In this document: in pieces, positions 14,827 through 24,237 of the stretch
Layout: each line of letters opens with the position of its first letter
Numbering within the stretch: position 1 is the stretch's first letter
Assembly (NCBI GenBank): GCA_002238425.1
Contig: MPMJ01000022.1
Coordinates: forward strand, 1-47,746
Length of the DNA: 47,746 nt
Direction: 5' to 3'
Source: SAR202 cluster bacterium bin16
GTDB taxonomy: Bacteria > Chloroflexota > Dehalococcoidia > Lucifugimonadales > Australimonadaceae
Made by a program: the position numbers and the translations under genes
Notes under the pieces: generated by a model
The model's input: the letters and a program-made list of their open reading frames with translations, nothing else
Database searches by the model: none
What the model was told of the DNA's origin: nothing

Positions 14827-16011
14827 CTAGTTTAGCCGCTCGAATATCGTCGAGACGCCCTGTCCACCCCCGACGCACATCGTCACGAGGCCGAACTGCC
14901 CGTCCGTGCGCGTCAGTTCTTCCATCAGCTTCACCGTCATGATCGCGCCGGTGGCTCCCACCGGGTGCCCGAGCGAGATGCCGCTCCCGTTGACGTTCGT
15001 CCGATCCCAGTCCATCTCCAGTTCGCGGAGCACGTAGAGCGCCTGAGCAGCGAACGCCTCGTTCAACTCGACGAGGTCCAGGTCGGATATCGCCATGCCG
15101 GTCTTCTCCAGCACCTTCCGCGTGGACGGCACCGGCCCGATGCCCATCACCGACGGGTCGACTCCCGACACGCCGCGGCCCACCCAGCGCAGGCGCGGCG
15201 TCAGCCCCTCGGCCTCCGCGCGCTCACGCGACATCACAACGACAGCCGCGGCGCCGTCGTTGATGCCGGCGGAGTTGCCCGCCGTCACCGTGCCGCCTTC
15301 CTTGAAGACGGGGCGCAGCTTGGCCAGTCCTTCGAGCGTCGTGTCCGCACGCGGGTGCTCGTCCTGTGTCACCGCTACGGGGTCTCCGCGCCGCTGCGGG
15401 ACGCTCACCGCTGCGATCTGTGTGTCGAAGTAGCCTTCCGCCTGCGCGTGGACGGCGCGCTGGTGGCTGTCGACGGCCATCTCGTCCTGCGCCTCCCTGC
15501 CCACCTCGAAGCGCGTCGCAACGTTCTCCGCGGTGACGCCCATGTGGTAGTCGTAGATGGGGCAGGTGAGACCCAGCGTGAGGCCGTCCGTGACGCTGTA
15601 GTCGCCCATGCGCGGCCCCTCGAACCGGACGCCCCGCATGAGGTACGGCACGCGGCTCATGCTGTCCGCGCCTCCCGCGACCACTACCTCCGACTCGCCG
15701 GTGGCGATGGCCTGCACCGCGAGGTTGATCGCCTCGAGTCCGGACGAGCACGCCCGGTTCACGGTCATCGCCGGGATGTGGTCCGGCAGCCCGGCCTTCA
15801 GCATCGCGCGGCGGGCCGTGTAGCCCGTCTCGTCCGCCTGGAGCACGTTGCCCATGATGACTTCGTCGACGTCCTCCGGGCTGATGCCTGCGCGCTCGAC
15901 TGCTGCCTTGATGGCGACCGCGCCGAGGTCGGAGGCCAGTAGGTCCTTGAATGCGCCTCCGAACCGCCCCACGGGCGTCCGCGCGCCGCTTACCACAACC
16001 ACGTCCTGCAT
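14827..16011 (-). CDS. Acetyl-CoA C-acyltransferase (thiolase)
   Basis: This 394-residue thiolase condenses two acyl-CoA units or cleaves 3-ketoacyl-CoA. The nucleophilic Cys88 is in NRACSSGLEA. The glycine-rich and catalytic blocks NEAFAAQ, GHPVGATG (catalytic His near 350) and CVGGGQG (Cys near 380) are all intact, as is NGSGISLGHP. The length is normal. No fatty-oxidation multienzyme genes are nearby, so acetoacetyl-CoA synthesis and beta-oxidation are equally possible. It lies 70 bp downstream of apt on the same strand but has its own promoter in the gap. Confidence 0.93.
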   Translation of the reverse strand: MQDVVVVSGARTPVGRFGGAFKDLLASDLGAVAIKAAVERAGISPEDVDEVIMGNVLQADETGYTARRAMLKAGLPDHIPAMTVNRACSSGLEAINLAVQAIATGESEVVVAGGADSMSRVPYLMRGVRFEGPRMGDYSVTDGLTLGLTCPIYDYHMGVTAENVATRFEVGREAQDEMAVDSHQRAVHAQAEGYFDTQIAAVSVPQRRGDPVAVTQDEHPRADTTLEGLAKLRPVFKEGGTVTAGNSAGINDGAAAVVVMSRERAEAEGLTPRLRWVGRGVSGVDPSVMGIGPVPSTRKVLEKTGMAISDLDLVELNEAFAAQALYVLRELEMDWDRTNVNGSGISLGHPVGATGAIMTVKLMEELTRTDGQFGLVTMCVGGGQGVSTIFERLN

Positions 16012-16040
16012 GAGTTTGCTCCCCGCTCGTACTTGGGCGG

Positions 16041-16070
16041 ATTGTCCCTGTGCCCTTCTACGCGTGTCAA
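16041..16070 (-). promoter_or_regulatory. Promoter of the thiolase gene
   Basis: On the minus strand, TTGACA (16070-16065) is followed after 18 bp by GACAAT (16046-16041). It sits in the gap between the apt stop and the thiolase ATG at 16011, giving a short leader of about 25 nt. Confidence 0.5.
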
Positions 16071-16081
16071 ATCGCGGACGG

Positions 16082-16600
16082 CTAATAGCGGATTAGCGCC
16101 ACCACCTCGTGGTCCGGAAGGCGCGCGCGTCCGTTCAGCGCCGTGAGCTCGATGAGCGTCAGGATGCCCGCGACGTTCGCCCCCGCCTGCTGCACGAGCT
16201 CCACTGCCGCTGCCATCGTGCCCCCGGTTGCGAGCACGTCGTCCACCAGCAGCACGTTGTCGCCGGACTGCAGGCCGTCCTGGTGCAGCTCTATGGCAGC
16301 GTCGCCGTACTCCAACTCGTACTGTGCGGAGAACGTCTCGTGGGGCAGTTTGCCCTCCTTCCGCATCGGCACGAATCCCGCGCCCAGCTCGACGGCAAGC
16401 GGCGCGCCGATGACGAACCCCCGCGCCTCTATCGCCGCGACGCGGTCGATACGCTGCTGCCGGAAGGGCGCTGCGAGGTCCTGCACCACCGCCCGCAGCG
16501 CCTCCCCGTCGCCCAGCAGCGGCGTGATGTCGCGAAAGAGGATGCCGGGCTGCGGGAAGTCCGGTATCGCCCTGACGAGGTTCTTGTAGTCCACTGCCAT
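16082..16600 (-). CDS. apt: Adenine phosphoribosyltransferase
   Basis: This 172-residue purine-salvage enzyme makes AMP from adenine and PRPP. The PRPP-binding loop VLLVDDVLATGGT (116-128) is intact. The adenine-side region PDFPQPGILFRDITPLL and the flexible loop MRKEGKLPHET are typical of Apt. ATG at 16600 gives the usual N-terminus; the frame is open 39 codons further, but that extension is not conserved. A promoter with an extended -10 lies about 40 bp upstream, back to back with that of rpsB. Confidence 0.95.
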   Translation of the reverse strand: MAVDYKNLVRAIPDFPQPGILFRDITPLLGDGEALRAVVQDLAAPFRQQRIDRVAAIEARGFVIGAPLAVELGAGFVPMRKEGKLPHETFSAQYELEYGDAAIELHQDGLQSGDNVLLVDDVLATGGTMAAAVELVQQAGANVAGILTLIELTALNGRARLPDHEVVALIRY

Positions 16601-16637
16601 CGCTCGCTCCAGCCCGGAGATACGCCCAGGCCGAGGC

Positions 16638-16646
16638 AATATAGCA
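16638..16646 (-). promoter_or_regulatory. Extended -10 promoter of apt
   Basis: The minus strand reads TGC-TATATT (16646-16638), about 38 bp before the apt ATG. No good -35 is visible. The TGCTA form recurs at the rpsB, rpoB and Rieske promoters. Confidence 0.45.
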
Positions 16647-16701
16647 CGCTCGGGTAGGCGTCCCCGCCCGCGTGCGCCACGAGCGACTGCGCATGCCCCT
16701 G

Positions 16702-16710
16702 TGCTACAAT
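16702..16710 (+). promoter_or_regulatory. Extended -10 promoter of the rpsB operon
   Basis: TGC-TACAAT lies at 16702-16710, about 90 bp before the rpsB ATG. No convincing -35 is seen. The leader contains a short tandem repeat AACGCTCCGGCG (16718 and 16732 region). Confidence 0.5.
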
Positions 16711-16802
16711 CGCTCAACGCTCCGGCGCAGAACGCTCCGGCGTAGCCGTGGGGAACGTCGAGCCCCGCGGAGATCTCTTAGACCGACAGAAAGGCAGGTC
16801 CC

Positions 16803-17702
16803 ATGGTACAGATACAGGCAGACGCGCTCCGTGAGGTTGCGCCTCAGGGGGACGAGTCACTCAGCATGCGAGCGCTGCTTGAGGCAGGCGTCCACTTCGG
16901 TCATCAGACGCACAGGTGGAACCCCCGGATGCGGCGCTTTATTTTTGCCCAGCGGAACGGGATCCACATCGTTGACCTTCAGCAGACCATGGAACTGCTT
17001 GAACAGGCGTGCGCGTTCGCAGCGGAGATCGCTGCTACAGGCAAGCGCATCCTCATGGTGGGAACGAAGAAGCAGGCGCAGGAGTCCGTCAAGGAAGAGG
17101 CCATGCGCGCCGGGCAGTACTACATCAACCAGCGCTGGCTCGGCGGCACCATCACCAACTTCGCCACCATTCAGACCCGTATCGACCACCTGGTGAACCT
17201 GGAAGAACGCAAGGCCCGCGGCGAGTTCAACCGCCTCCTCAAGAAGGAAGCCCTGAAGCTCGACTCCTCCATCGAGAAGCTGAACCGCTACCTCGGTGGC
17301 ATCAAGGACATGACGAATCTCCCCGGCGCGCTCTTCATCGTGGACGTGGGCCGTGAGAACATCGCCGTCGCCGAGGCTCGGCGCGCAGGCATCCCCATCA
17401 TCGCCCTCGTCGACACCGACTGCGACCCTGCCGGCATCGACTGGCCCATCCCCGGCAACGACGACGCCATACGCTCCATCCGCCTCGTCTCCGGCCACAT
17501 CGCCCGTTCGGCGCAGGCAGGCCACAACGAGTGGCTCGCGTCGCGCGGCGGCTACAGCCAGGTCGAGGACGAACCGATCGAACCGGAAGAGGTCCTTGAG
17601 GCTGACGAGGGGGCCGTCTCCGAAGACGACCTGACCGTTGCCGAGGATGAGATCCCGCCGGCGGACATGGCTCAGGCCGAGCAGTCTGAAGAGGCAGAGT
17701 AA
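16803..17702 (+). CDS. rpsB: 30S ribosomal protein S2
   Basis: This small-subunit protein is needed for S1 docking and 30S assembly, and has 299 residues. The conserved core starts at [20 protein letters not shown] (22 onward), with the block [13 protein letters not shown] and the C-terminal [13 protein letters not shown]. It is longer than the about 240-residue E. coli protein: there are 21 extra N-terminal residues and an acidic C-terminal tail from about 255 ([17 protein letters not shown]). The ATG at 16803 has AAAGGCAGG upstream, better than for the internal ATG at 16866. It is the first gene of a long operon and tsf follows after 28 bp. Confidence 0.97.
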   Translation: MVQIQADALREVAPQGDESLSMRALLEAGVHFGHQTHRWNPRMRRFIFAQRNGIHIVDLQQTMELLEQACAFAAEIAATGKRILMVGTKKQAQESVKEEAMRAGQYYINQRWLGGTITNFATIQTRIDHLVNLEERKARGEFNRLLKKEALKLDSSIEKLNRYLGGIKDMTNLPGALFIVDVGRENIAVAEARRAGIPIIALVDTDCDPAGIDWPIPGNDDAIRSIRLVSGHIARSAQAGHNEWLASRGGYSQVEDEPIEPEEVLEADEGAVSEDDLTVAEDEIPPADMAQAEQSEEAE

Positions 17703-17730
17703 CCCACTCCATAGAGAAGCGAGGTAACCA

Positions 17731-18988
<1,258 letters not shown>

Positions 18989-19016
18989 CCGGCAGGACGA
19001 TCGGAGAGGCTCGCAC

Positions 19017-19592
19017 ATGGCTGACGACAACGAAGAGGTGCAACTCATCCTGGAGGACGCGGCGGAGCGGATGGACAAGTCCGTCGAGGTGCTTCGCCAC
19101 GAGGCCGACACTATCCGCACGGGACGCGCCAACGCTGCTATGCTCGATTCCGTCCGGGTCGAGCTGTACGGCACGGCGATGCCCCTCAACCAGGTCGCGA
19201 CCATCAACGCGCCGGACCCGCGCCTCCTCGTTGTGCAACCGTTCGACCGCTCCACGCTCGGCGCCATCGAAAAGGAACTGATGCGCGCCGACCTCGGCAT
19301 GACGCCCAGTAACGACGGCACGGTGATCCGCCTGCCCATCCCCATGATGACGCAGGAGCGCCGCCAGGAGATGGTCAAGCGCTTGCACAAGTTCCGCGAG
19401 GACACGCATGTCGCTATCCGGAACGTCCGCCGCGACGCCCTCGAACACCTGCGGGGCCTCGAGAAGAACAAGGAAATATCCCAGGACGACCTCCGCCGCG
19501 ATCAGGATCAGCTCCAGAAGACCACGGATGAGCACATCGCCAGGGCGGACGAGGTCAGCAACAAGAAGGAAGCCGAGTTGATGGAGGTCTAG
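19017..19592 (+). CDS. frr: Ribosome recycling factor
   Basis: This 191-residue protein splits post-termination ribosomes with EF-G. The family signature is intact: TIRTGRANAAMLDSVRVELY near the N-terminus, then INAPDPRLLVVQPFD, and a C-terminal three-helix bundle (RRDALEHLRGLEKNKEISQD). Length is about normal (185). It sits between pyrH and uppS, 28 bp after pyrH and 7 bp before uppS. Confidence 0.96.
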   Translation: MADDNEEVQLILEDAAERMDKSVEVLRHEADTIRTGRANAAMLDSVRVELYGTAMPLNQVATINAPDPRLLVVQPFDRSTLGAIEKELMRADLGMTPSNDGTVIRLPIPMMTQERRQEMVKRLHKFREDTHVAIRNVRRDALEHLRGLEKNKEISQDDLRRDQDQLQKTTDEHIARADEVSNKKEAELMEV

Positions 19593-19599
19593 GCCGCTT

Positions 19600-20343
19600 A
19601 TGACGCGTGCCGTACCTGAGAGGAGCGCATCGCTTCACGCAGACCCCGGCGCCCCCAGGCATATCGCCATCATCATGGACGGCAACGGCCGGTGGGCGAA
19701 CGAGCGGGGGCTGCCGCGCCTCGCCGGTCACCGAGCGGGCGCAGATAACCTGCAAAGTGTCCTCCAGACGCTCGATTCCGCTGGAGTCGAGTTCGTGACG
19801 CTCTTCGCCTTCTCCACCGAGAATTGGAACCGCCCCACCGCCGAGGTCACCGGGCTGCTGGAACTCATGCAGTCCGTCATCGGCGAGTGCGTGGACGAGC
19901 TGCACAGGCGCAATGTCCGCATCCGCCACCTCGGGGAACTCGACCAGATACCCGCAAGCCTTGCCGACGCCACTCGCGAGGCAGTGAAACGCACCGCAAG
20001 CAACGCCGGCATGAACCTCTGCGTCGCCTTTGACTACGGCGGGCGGACGGAGATGGTCCGCGCCGTACGCCGCATCGTGGCTGCAGGCGTCGAATCGGAC
20101 GAGGTCACCGAGGACCTCATCCGCGAGAACCTCTACCTGCCCGACGTTCCGGACCCCGACCTCATCATCCGCACTGCCGGAGAGCAGCGCCTGAGCAACT
20201 TCCTCATCTGGCAGGCCGCCTACAGCGAGTACTACCAGACCCCCGCCTACTGGCCCGACTTCGACGACATGGAAGTGGAGCGCGCACTCAACGAGTACAA
20301 GCACCGCCGCCGCCGGTTCGGCGCTCTGCCCGAAGAGGACTGA
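19600..20343 (+). CDS. uppS: Isoprenyl transferase (undecaprenyl diphosphate synthase type)
   Basis: This 247-residue cis-prenyltransferase extends farnesyl diphosphate with isopentenyl units to the C55 carrier used in cell-wall or glycan synthesis. Motifs: HIAIIMDGNGRWA with catalytic D27, GHRAGADNL, LFAFSTENWNRP, and PDLIIRTAGEQRLSNFLIWQ. It is preceded by frr (7 bp) and overlaps cdsA by one base (TGATG). Chain length cannot be read from the sequence. Confidence 0.95.
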   Translation: MTRAVPERSASLHADPGAPRHIAIIMDGNGRWANERGLPRLAGHRAGADNLQSVLQTLDSAGVEFVTLFAFSTENWNRPTAEVTGLLELMQSVIGECVDELHRRNVRIRHLGELDQIPASLADATREAVKRTASNAGMNLCVAFDYGGRTEMVRAVRRIVAAGVESDEVTEDLIRENLYLPDVPDPDLIIRTAGEQRLSNFLIWQAAYSEYYQTPAYWPDFDDMEVERALNEYKHRRRRFGALPEED

Positions 20344-21029
20344 TGAGCGCCCTCCCGCGGAGCGACCTGCGCCTCCGCGTCGCCAGTGCGGCAGTCGGGC
20401 TCCCGCTCCTCTTCCTCGTGCTCTGGATCGGAGGGCTCGTATTCGCAGCTGTCGCAGTCGTCGCGGCGCTGATCGCGCTCCGCGAGATGCTGGACCTGCT
20501 GCGCCGCGCCCGGACGTTGCGCGGTGGCGGTTCCGTGCTGCTGGATGGTGTTGCCGCCCTTGTCGGCGTCGCCTACGTCGTCCTGCCGTTCGCCGCGCTC
20601 ATCTCCCTGCGCCTCCACGACGATGCCGGCCTGCAGTGGACGGCGCTCGCATTCCTCGTGACGTTCGCGACCGACACGAGCGCCTATGCCGTAGGCAGAG
20701 CGGTGGGACACCGCAAGCTTGCGCCGTCCATATCGCCCGGCAAGACGTGGGAAGGTGCGATAGGGGGACTGGTTGGCGCCGCTGCCGCTGCGGCCGCGCT
20801 CGTCGCCCTCTTCGACGGCATCGAGAGCCGCCTCCTTCCGGCGGTCGCGCTGGGGCTGGGAATCGGCGTCGTTGCGCAGGCGGGCGACCTGCTGGAGTCG
20901 AAGGTCAAGCGTATGGCGGACGTGAAGGACTCCGGACGCCTCATCCCCGGCCATGGCGGCCTGTTCGACCGCCTGGACAGCCTTCTCCCCGTGTTCCCCC
21001 TCGTCTATTATGCCTCGTGGGTATGGTGA
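20343..21029 (+). CDS. cdsA: Phosphatidate cytidylyltransferase
   Basis: This 228-residue polytopic membrane enzyme makes CDP-diacylglycerol for phospholipid synthesis. The C-terminal CDS signature is clear: SPGKTWEG, then QAGDLLESKVKRMADVKDSG and IPGHGGLFDRLDSL. About six hydrophobic segments precede it. It is somewhat shorter than the about 270-residue common form, missing N-terminal helices. The start overlaps the uppS stop, which supports translational coupling. Confidence 0.93.
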   Translation: MSALPRSDLRLRVASAAVGLPLLFLVLWIGGLVFAAVAVVAALIALREMLDLLRRARTLRGGGSVLLDGVAALVGVAYVVLPFAALISLRLHDDAGLQWTALAFLVTFATDTSAYAVGRAVGHRKLAPSISPGKTWEGAIGGLVGAAAAAAALVALFDGIESRLLPAVALGLGIGVVAQAGDLLESKVKRMADVKDSGRLIPGHGGLFDRLDSLLPVFPLVYYASWVW

Positions 21030-21035
21030 AGAGAC

Positions 21036-21389
21036 ATGAACAGGCAACGTGCAACCTTCAGTCTGGTGGCGTCCCTCCTTCTGGCAGTAGCCTTGGCATG
21101 TGGTGGCGGCGGAGACGTCGAGAAGGGTAGGCAGGAGTTCGAGTCCAAGTGTGCGACCTGTCACGGCATGGGAGCGCTGGGAACGGAGAGCGGTCCACCG
21201 CTCGTGCATGGTCTCTACGTTCCGGGACACCACAACGACAACTCGATCCGCCGTGCGGTGCGCAACGGCGTCCCTTCCCATCACTGGTACTTCGGCGATA
21301 TGCCGCCTGTGGTGGGCGTTACGGACGAGGAGTTGGAGCAGATTATCCTGTACATCCGCGAGCAGCAGCGCGCGGGTGGCATCTACTGA
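21036..21389 (+). CDS. Small c-type cytochrome lipoprotein
   Basis: This 117-residue exported protein has a signal peptide with lipobox ALAC (Cys near 22), a single heme c motif CATCH at about 39-43, and a probable Met ligand in FGDMPPV. The tail EELEQIILYIREQQR matches the C-terminal helix of small class I cytochromes c. It would be a membrane-anchored electron carrier outside the membrane, possibly delivering electrons to the caa3 oxidase. It lies 6 bp after cdsA and 20 bp before dxr, inside an otherwise lipid/isoprenoid operon, which is not its usual place. Confidence 0.85.
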   Translation: MNRQRATFSLVASLLLAVALACGGGGDVEKGRQEFESKCATCHGMGALGTESGPPLVHGLYVPGHHNDNSIRRAVRNGVPSHHWYFGDMPPVVGVTDEELEQIILYIREQQRAGGIY

Positions 21390-21409
21390 AGGCGGACGGC
21401 AGGCCAGCC

Positions 21410-22579
21410 ATGAAGAACATCGTCGTACTCGGCTCGACCGGCTCCATCGGCACGCAGACGCTCGACGTCGTGCGCGCGCTGCCGGACGACTTCCGCGTCG
21501 CGGGGCTGTCGGCCGGGCGCAACCTCGGCCTGCTCGCCGAGCAGGTCGCCGAGTTCAAGCCACGTATGGTCTGGTGCGAAGAAGGACGCGACAGCGTCGG
21601 CGGCGACGGCGCGTCGCTCGTGCCGCCCGAGGAGATGGTCACCGAGCCTGACGTCGACCTCGTGATGGTGGCAACGACGGGCCGCGCGGGCCTCGTACCC
21701 ACGCTGAACGCACTCCGCGCCGGGAAGGCCGTCGCGCTCTCCAACAAGGAGGTCGTCGTCATGGCGGGCGAGCTCGTCACCCGCGCCGCCGCAAAACACG
21801 GCGCACCGCTCCTGCCCGTCGACAGCGAACCGTCCGCCATCTGGCAGTGCATGCGCGGCGAGGACGAACCGGTGCGCAGGCTCATCATCACCGCGTCCGG
21901 TGGCCCGTTCCGAACCCGCCCGCTGGACGAGATAGCCGGCGTCACCCCAACCGAGGCGCTCGCACACCCCACCTGGGTCATGGGACGCAAGATCACCATC
22001 GACTCCTCCACGCTGATGAACAAGGGCTTCGAGGTCATCGAGAGCCGCTGGCTCTTCGACATCCCGTTCGACCGCATAGACGTGGTCGTTCACCCGCAGA
22101 GCGTCATCCACTCGATGATCGAGTGCGCGGACGGCTCCGTGAAGGCGCAGATGGGCCCGCCGGACATGCGGCTCCCCATCCAGGCGGCACTCGCTTACCC
22201 TGCGCGCCTCGACAACGGCAAACTGCCGCGCTACGACCCCCTCGCGTGGCCGTCGCTCACCTTCGAGCCGCTCGACCCCGCGCGTTACCCCTGCTTCGCA
22301 ACCGCAGTTGCAGCGGGGCGCAAGGAGCAGACCTACCCGGCTGTGCTCAGCGCCGCCGACGAGGAGGCCGTGCACTACTTCCTCGACGGTCGTATCGGGT
22401 TCGGCGACATCCACCGCATCGTGCAGAGCGTGCTCGACAGGCACGAGTCGTTCGATGCCTCGACCCCCGAGGCCGTGCTCGAGGCCGACGCCTGGGCGCG
22501 CCGCGAGGCTGCGGCAGCGGCGGGGGTGGGCTCGACCGCCGGCCGCCGCGAGGCGGCGGCAGGGGCGGGCGTGGGCTAG
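21410..22579 (+). CDS. dxr: 1-deoxy-D-xylulose 5-phosphate reductoisomerase
   Basis: This NADPH enzyme makes 2-C-methylerythritol 4-phosphate, the committed step of the MEP isoprenoid pathway; it has 389 residues. Motifs: GSTGSIGTQTLDV (8-20), ALSNKEVVVMAGE, the metal site DSE (138-140), ITASGGPFR, SSTLMNKGFEVIE and HPQSVIHSM. ATG at 21410 places the Rossmann motif correctly; the frame is open upstream but lies over the cytochrome gene. Two oddities: the residue after DSE is Pro (DSEPSAIWQ), where E. coli DXR has His153, and the C-terminus ends in a 15-residue duplication (REAAAAAGVG and REAAAGAGVG). Confidence 0.95.
   Translation: MKNIVVLGSTGSIGTQTLDVVRALPDDFRVAGLSAGRNLGLLAEQVAEFKPRMVWCEEGRDSVGGDGASLVPPEEMVTEPDVDLVMVATTGRAGLVPTLNALRAGKAVALSNKEVVVMAGELVTRAAAKHGAPLLPVDSEPSAIWQCMRGEDEPVRRLIITASGGPFRTRPLDEIAGVTPTEALAHPTWVMGRKITIDSSTLMNKGFEVIESRWLFDIPFDRIDVVVHPQSVIHSMIECADGSVKAQMGPPDMRLPIQAALAYPARLDNGKLPRYDPLAWPSLTFEPLDPARYPCFATAVAAGRKEQTYPAVLSAADEEAVHYFLDGRIGFGDIHRIVQSVLDRHESFDASTPEAVLEADAWARREAAAAAGVGSTAGRREAAAGAGVG
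22499..22578 (+). repeat. 45-bp in-frame tandem duplication at the 3' end of dxr
   Basis: CGCCGCGAGGCTGCGGCAG at 22499 recurs as CGCCGCGAGGCGGCGGCAG at 22544, exactly 45 bp later, and both copies run on to a GTGGGCT. The second copy is cut by the stop codon. The unit keeps the reading frame. Confidence 0.85.
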
Positions 22580-22600
22580 CGCTCCGTCCCGGTCACTTCC

Positions 22601-23881
22601 ATGACGGTGCTCCTCTTTTTCATCGTCCTCGGTTCCCTCATCATCGTGCATGAGCTGGGGCACTTCTTCGCCGCGAAACTCGCTCGGGTGCAGGTGCTGG
22701 AGTTCGGCGTCGGCATACCCCCGCGTGCCTTCGGCTTCACGCGAGGCGGCACCACCTACTCGCTCAACTTCCTCCCCTTCGGCGGGTTCGTGCGGATGCT
22801 CGGCGAGGAGGACCCCACCGCGCCCGCCAGTTTCGCGGGCAAGGCTGCCTGGCAGCGGCTGTTCATCCTCGGCGCGGGCTCCGCGATGAACGCCCTGCTC
22901 CCCATCGTCCTGCTCACCGTCGTCTTCATGATTCCGCAGCCCGTGCCGGTGACGGACGTGACCGTGCTCAGCGTCGCCCCCGGATCGCCCGCCGAGCAGG
23001 CTGGCGTGGAGGCGGGAGACCTCATCCGCGAGGCCGACGACAGGAACATCGACAACTCGTCGGACCTTCTTATGGCCATCAACCTCCGCCTGGGCGCGGA
23101 CACGGCATGGACGGTCGAGCGGCGCGGACGGCTCGTTGGCCTCCATGTCCCGGACGTGCGTGTCGACCCACCGGAAGGGCAGGGCGCCGTCGGCATCTTC
23201 CTCACCGACGCCCGTCTTACCGTCGCGTCGGTCGCCTTCGGTTCGACGGCTGCACAGAGCGGCCTGCTTCCCGGCGACCTTCTCCTCTCGATCGGCAGCC
23301 GACGCGTGCTGAACGAGGACAGCCCGCAGACTGCCCTCGCCGCAGCGGTGCAGGCGTCTCCCGCCGAACCGGTGCCGGTAGAGGTACTGCGACAGGGACG
23401 CATCGTGACGCTGGAACTGCCGTCGGACGAGGGTGCGCTCGACGGTCAGACCGTCGAGGCCTACCCCGAGGGGACGCGCTCGATGGGCCCGCTGGCCGCG
23501 TTCCGCGCGAGCTTCGTCCAGATAGGCGAGATACTCCTGCTCTTCCGCAACGAAATCTCACGATGGATAGCGGGCGCGTCCTCCATCCAGGTTGCGGGGC
23601 CCATCGGCATCGCACAGATGACGGGCGATGTGGCCGAGTCCGGCATCAGTCCGCTCATCCTCTGGACAGCACTGCTCTCCATCAACCTCGCCATCATCAA
23701 TCTCATCCCGTTCCCCGCGTTGGACGGCGGGCGCATCGCCTTCGTGCTCGTGGAGATCGCGCGCGGCGGACGCCGCCTCGCCCCGGAGAAGGAGCGATTC
23801 GTCCACGCCGCCGGGTTCGCCCTGCTCATCATGGCAATCGTCATAATCTCCGTGAACGACATCCAACGCCTGTTCGCATGA
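22601..23881 (+). CDS. rseP: Intramembrane site-2 metalloprotease RseP
   Basis: This 426-residue zinc protease cleaves transmembrane segments, classically anti-sigma factors and remnant signal peptides. The zinc site HELGH (17-21) is in the first helix. The third metal ligand is in NLIPFPALDGGR near 375. Two PDZ-like domains follow the second helix: one around VLSVAPGSPAEQAGVEAGDLI and one around ASVAFGSTAAQSGLLPGDLL. The order dxr-rseP is common in bacteria. An anti-sigma substrate is not seen in this window. Confidence 0.95.
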   Translation: MTVLLFFIVLGSLIIVHELGHFFAAKLARVQVLEFGVGIPPRAFGFTRGGTTYSLNFLPFGGFVRMLGEEDPTAPASFAGKAAWQRLFILGAGSAMNALLPIVLLTVVFMIPQPVPVTDVTVLSVAPGSPAEQAGVEAGDLIREADDRNIDNSSDLLMAINLRLGADTAWTVERRGRLVGLHVPDVRVDPPEGQGAVGIFLTDARLTVASVAFGSTAAQSGLLPGDLLLSIGSRRVLNEDSPQTALAAAVQASPAEPVPVEVLRQGRIVTLELPSDEGALDGQTVEAYPEGTRSMGPLAAFRASFVQIGEILLLFRNEISRWIAGASSIQVAGPIGIAQMTGDVAESGISPLILWTALLSINLAIINLIPFPALDGGRIAFVLVEIARGGRRLAPEKERFVHAAGFALLIMAIVIISVNDIQRLFA

Positions 23882-24237
23882 CCCCGGGGCATCCCTGCGT
23901 TTTCTGTTGTTGTTGCAATGTGCTGCTTTCACTCGTAGATGGCCTTCCTCTGCGCAACGATCGGGCTACGCTCCGCAAGGGGTTGGACGACGGAATGCAG
24001 CGGCGATGCGACAAAAAGCGACAACTTGCGACAGGGGCCGCTGCGGAGGCGGAGGGCTGCGCCCCGCCGGTCGCTGTCCAACTAGGGCAGGGTACGCAAG
24101 GCCTGCGCGACCGCGAAAGAGGCGCGTGTCACAATTCGACAGGGATGGACAAGGTGTACAGGAGGGAATTCATCGCTCACGCCCCGCGCCATTCGTGGGG
24201 TGTATCATGGTTGCCAGCAACCTGAGGGGAGCCGGAC
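23882..24237. other. Intergenic region between rseP and ispG with three phased GCGACA repeats
   Basis: No credible gene is seen in this 356-bp gap. GCGACA occurs at 24008, 24018 and 24028, exactly 10 bp apart, so the copies lie on one face of the helix. A TATCAT that could be a -10 of ispG lies near 24205-24210, without a clear -35. The ispG ribosome site GAGGGGAGC is just before 24238. Confidence 0.5.

Noticed and set aside
16718-16745. Repeated AACGCTCCGGCG in the rpsB leader as a riboswitch or S2 autoregulatory site
   Set aside because: Only two short copies with no clear paired structure; too little to call an element.
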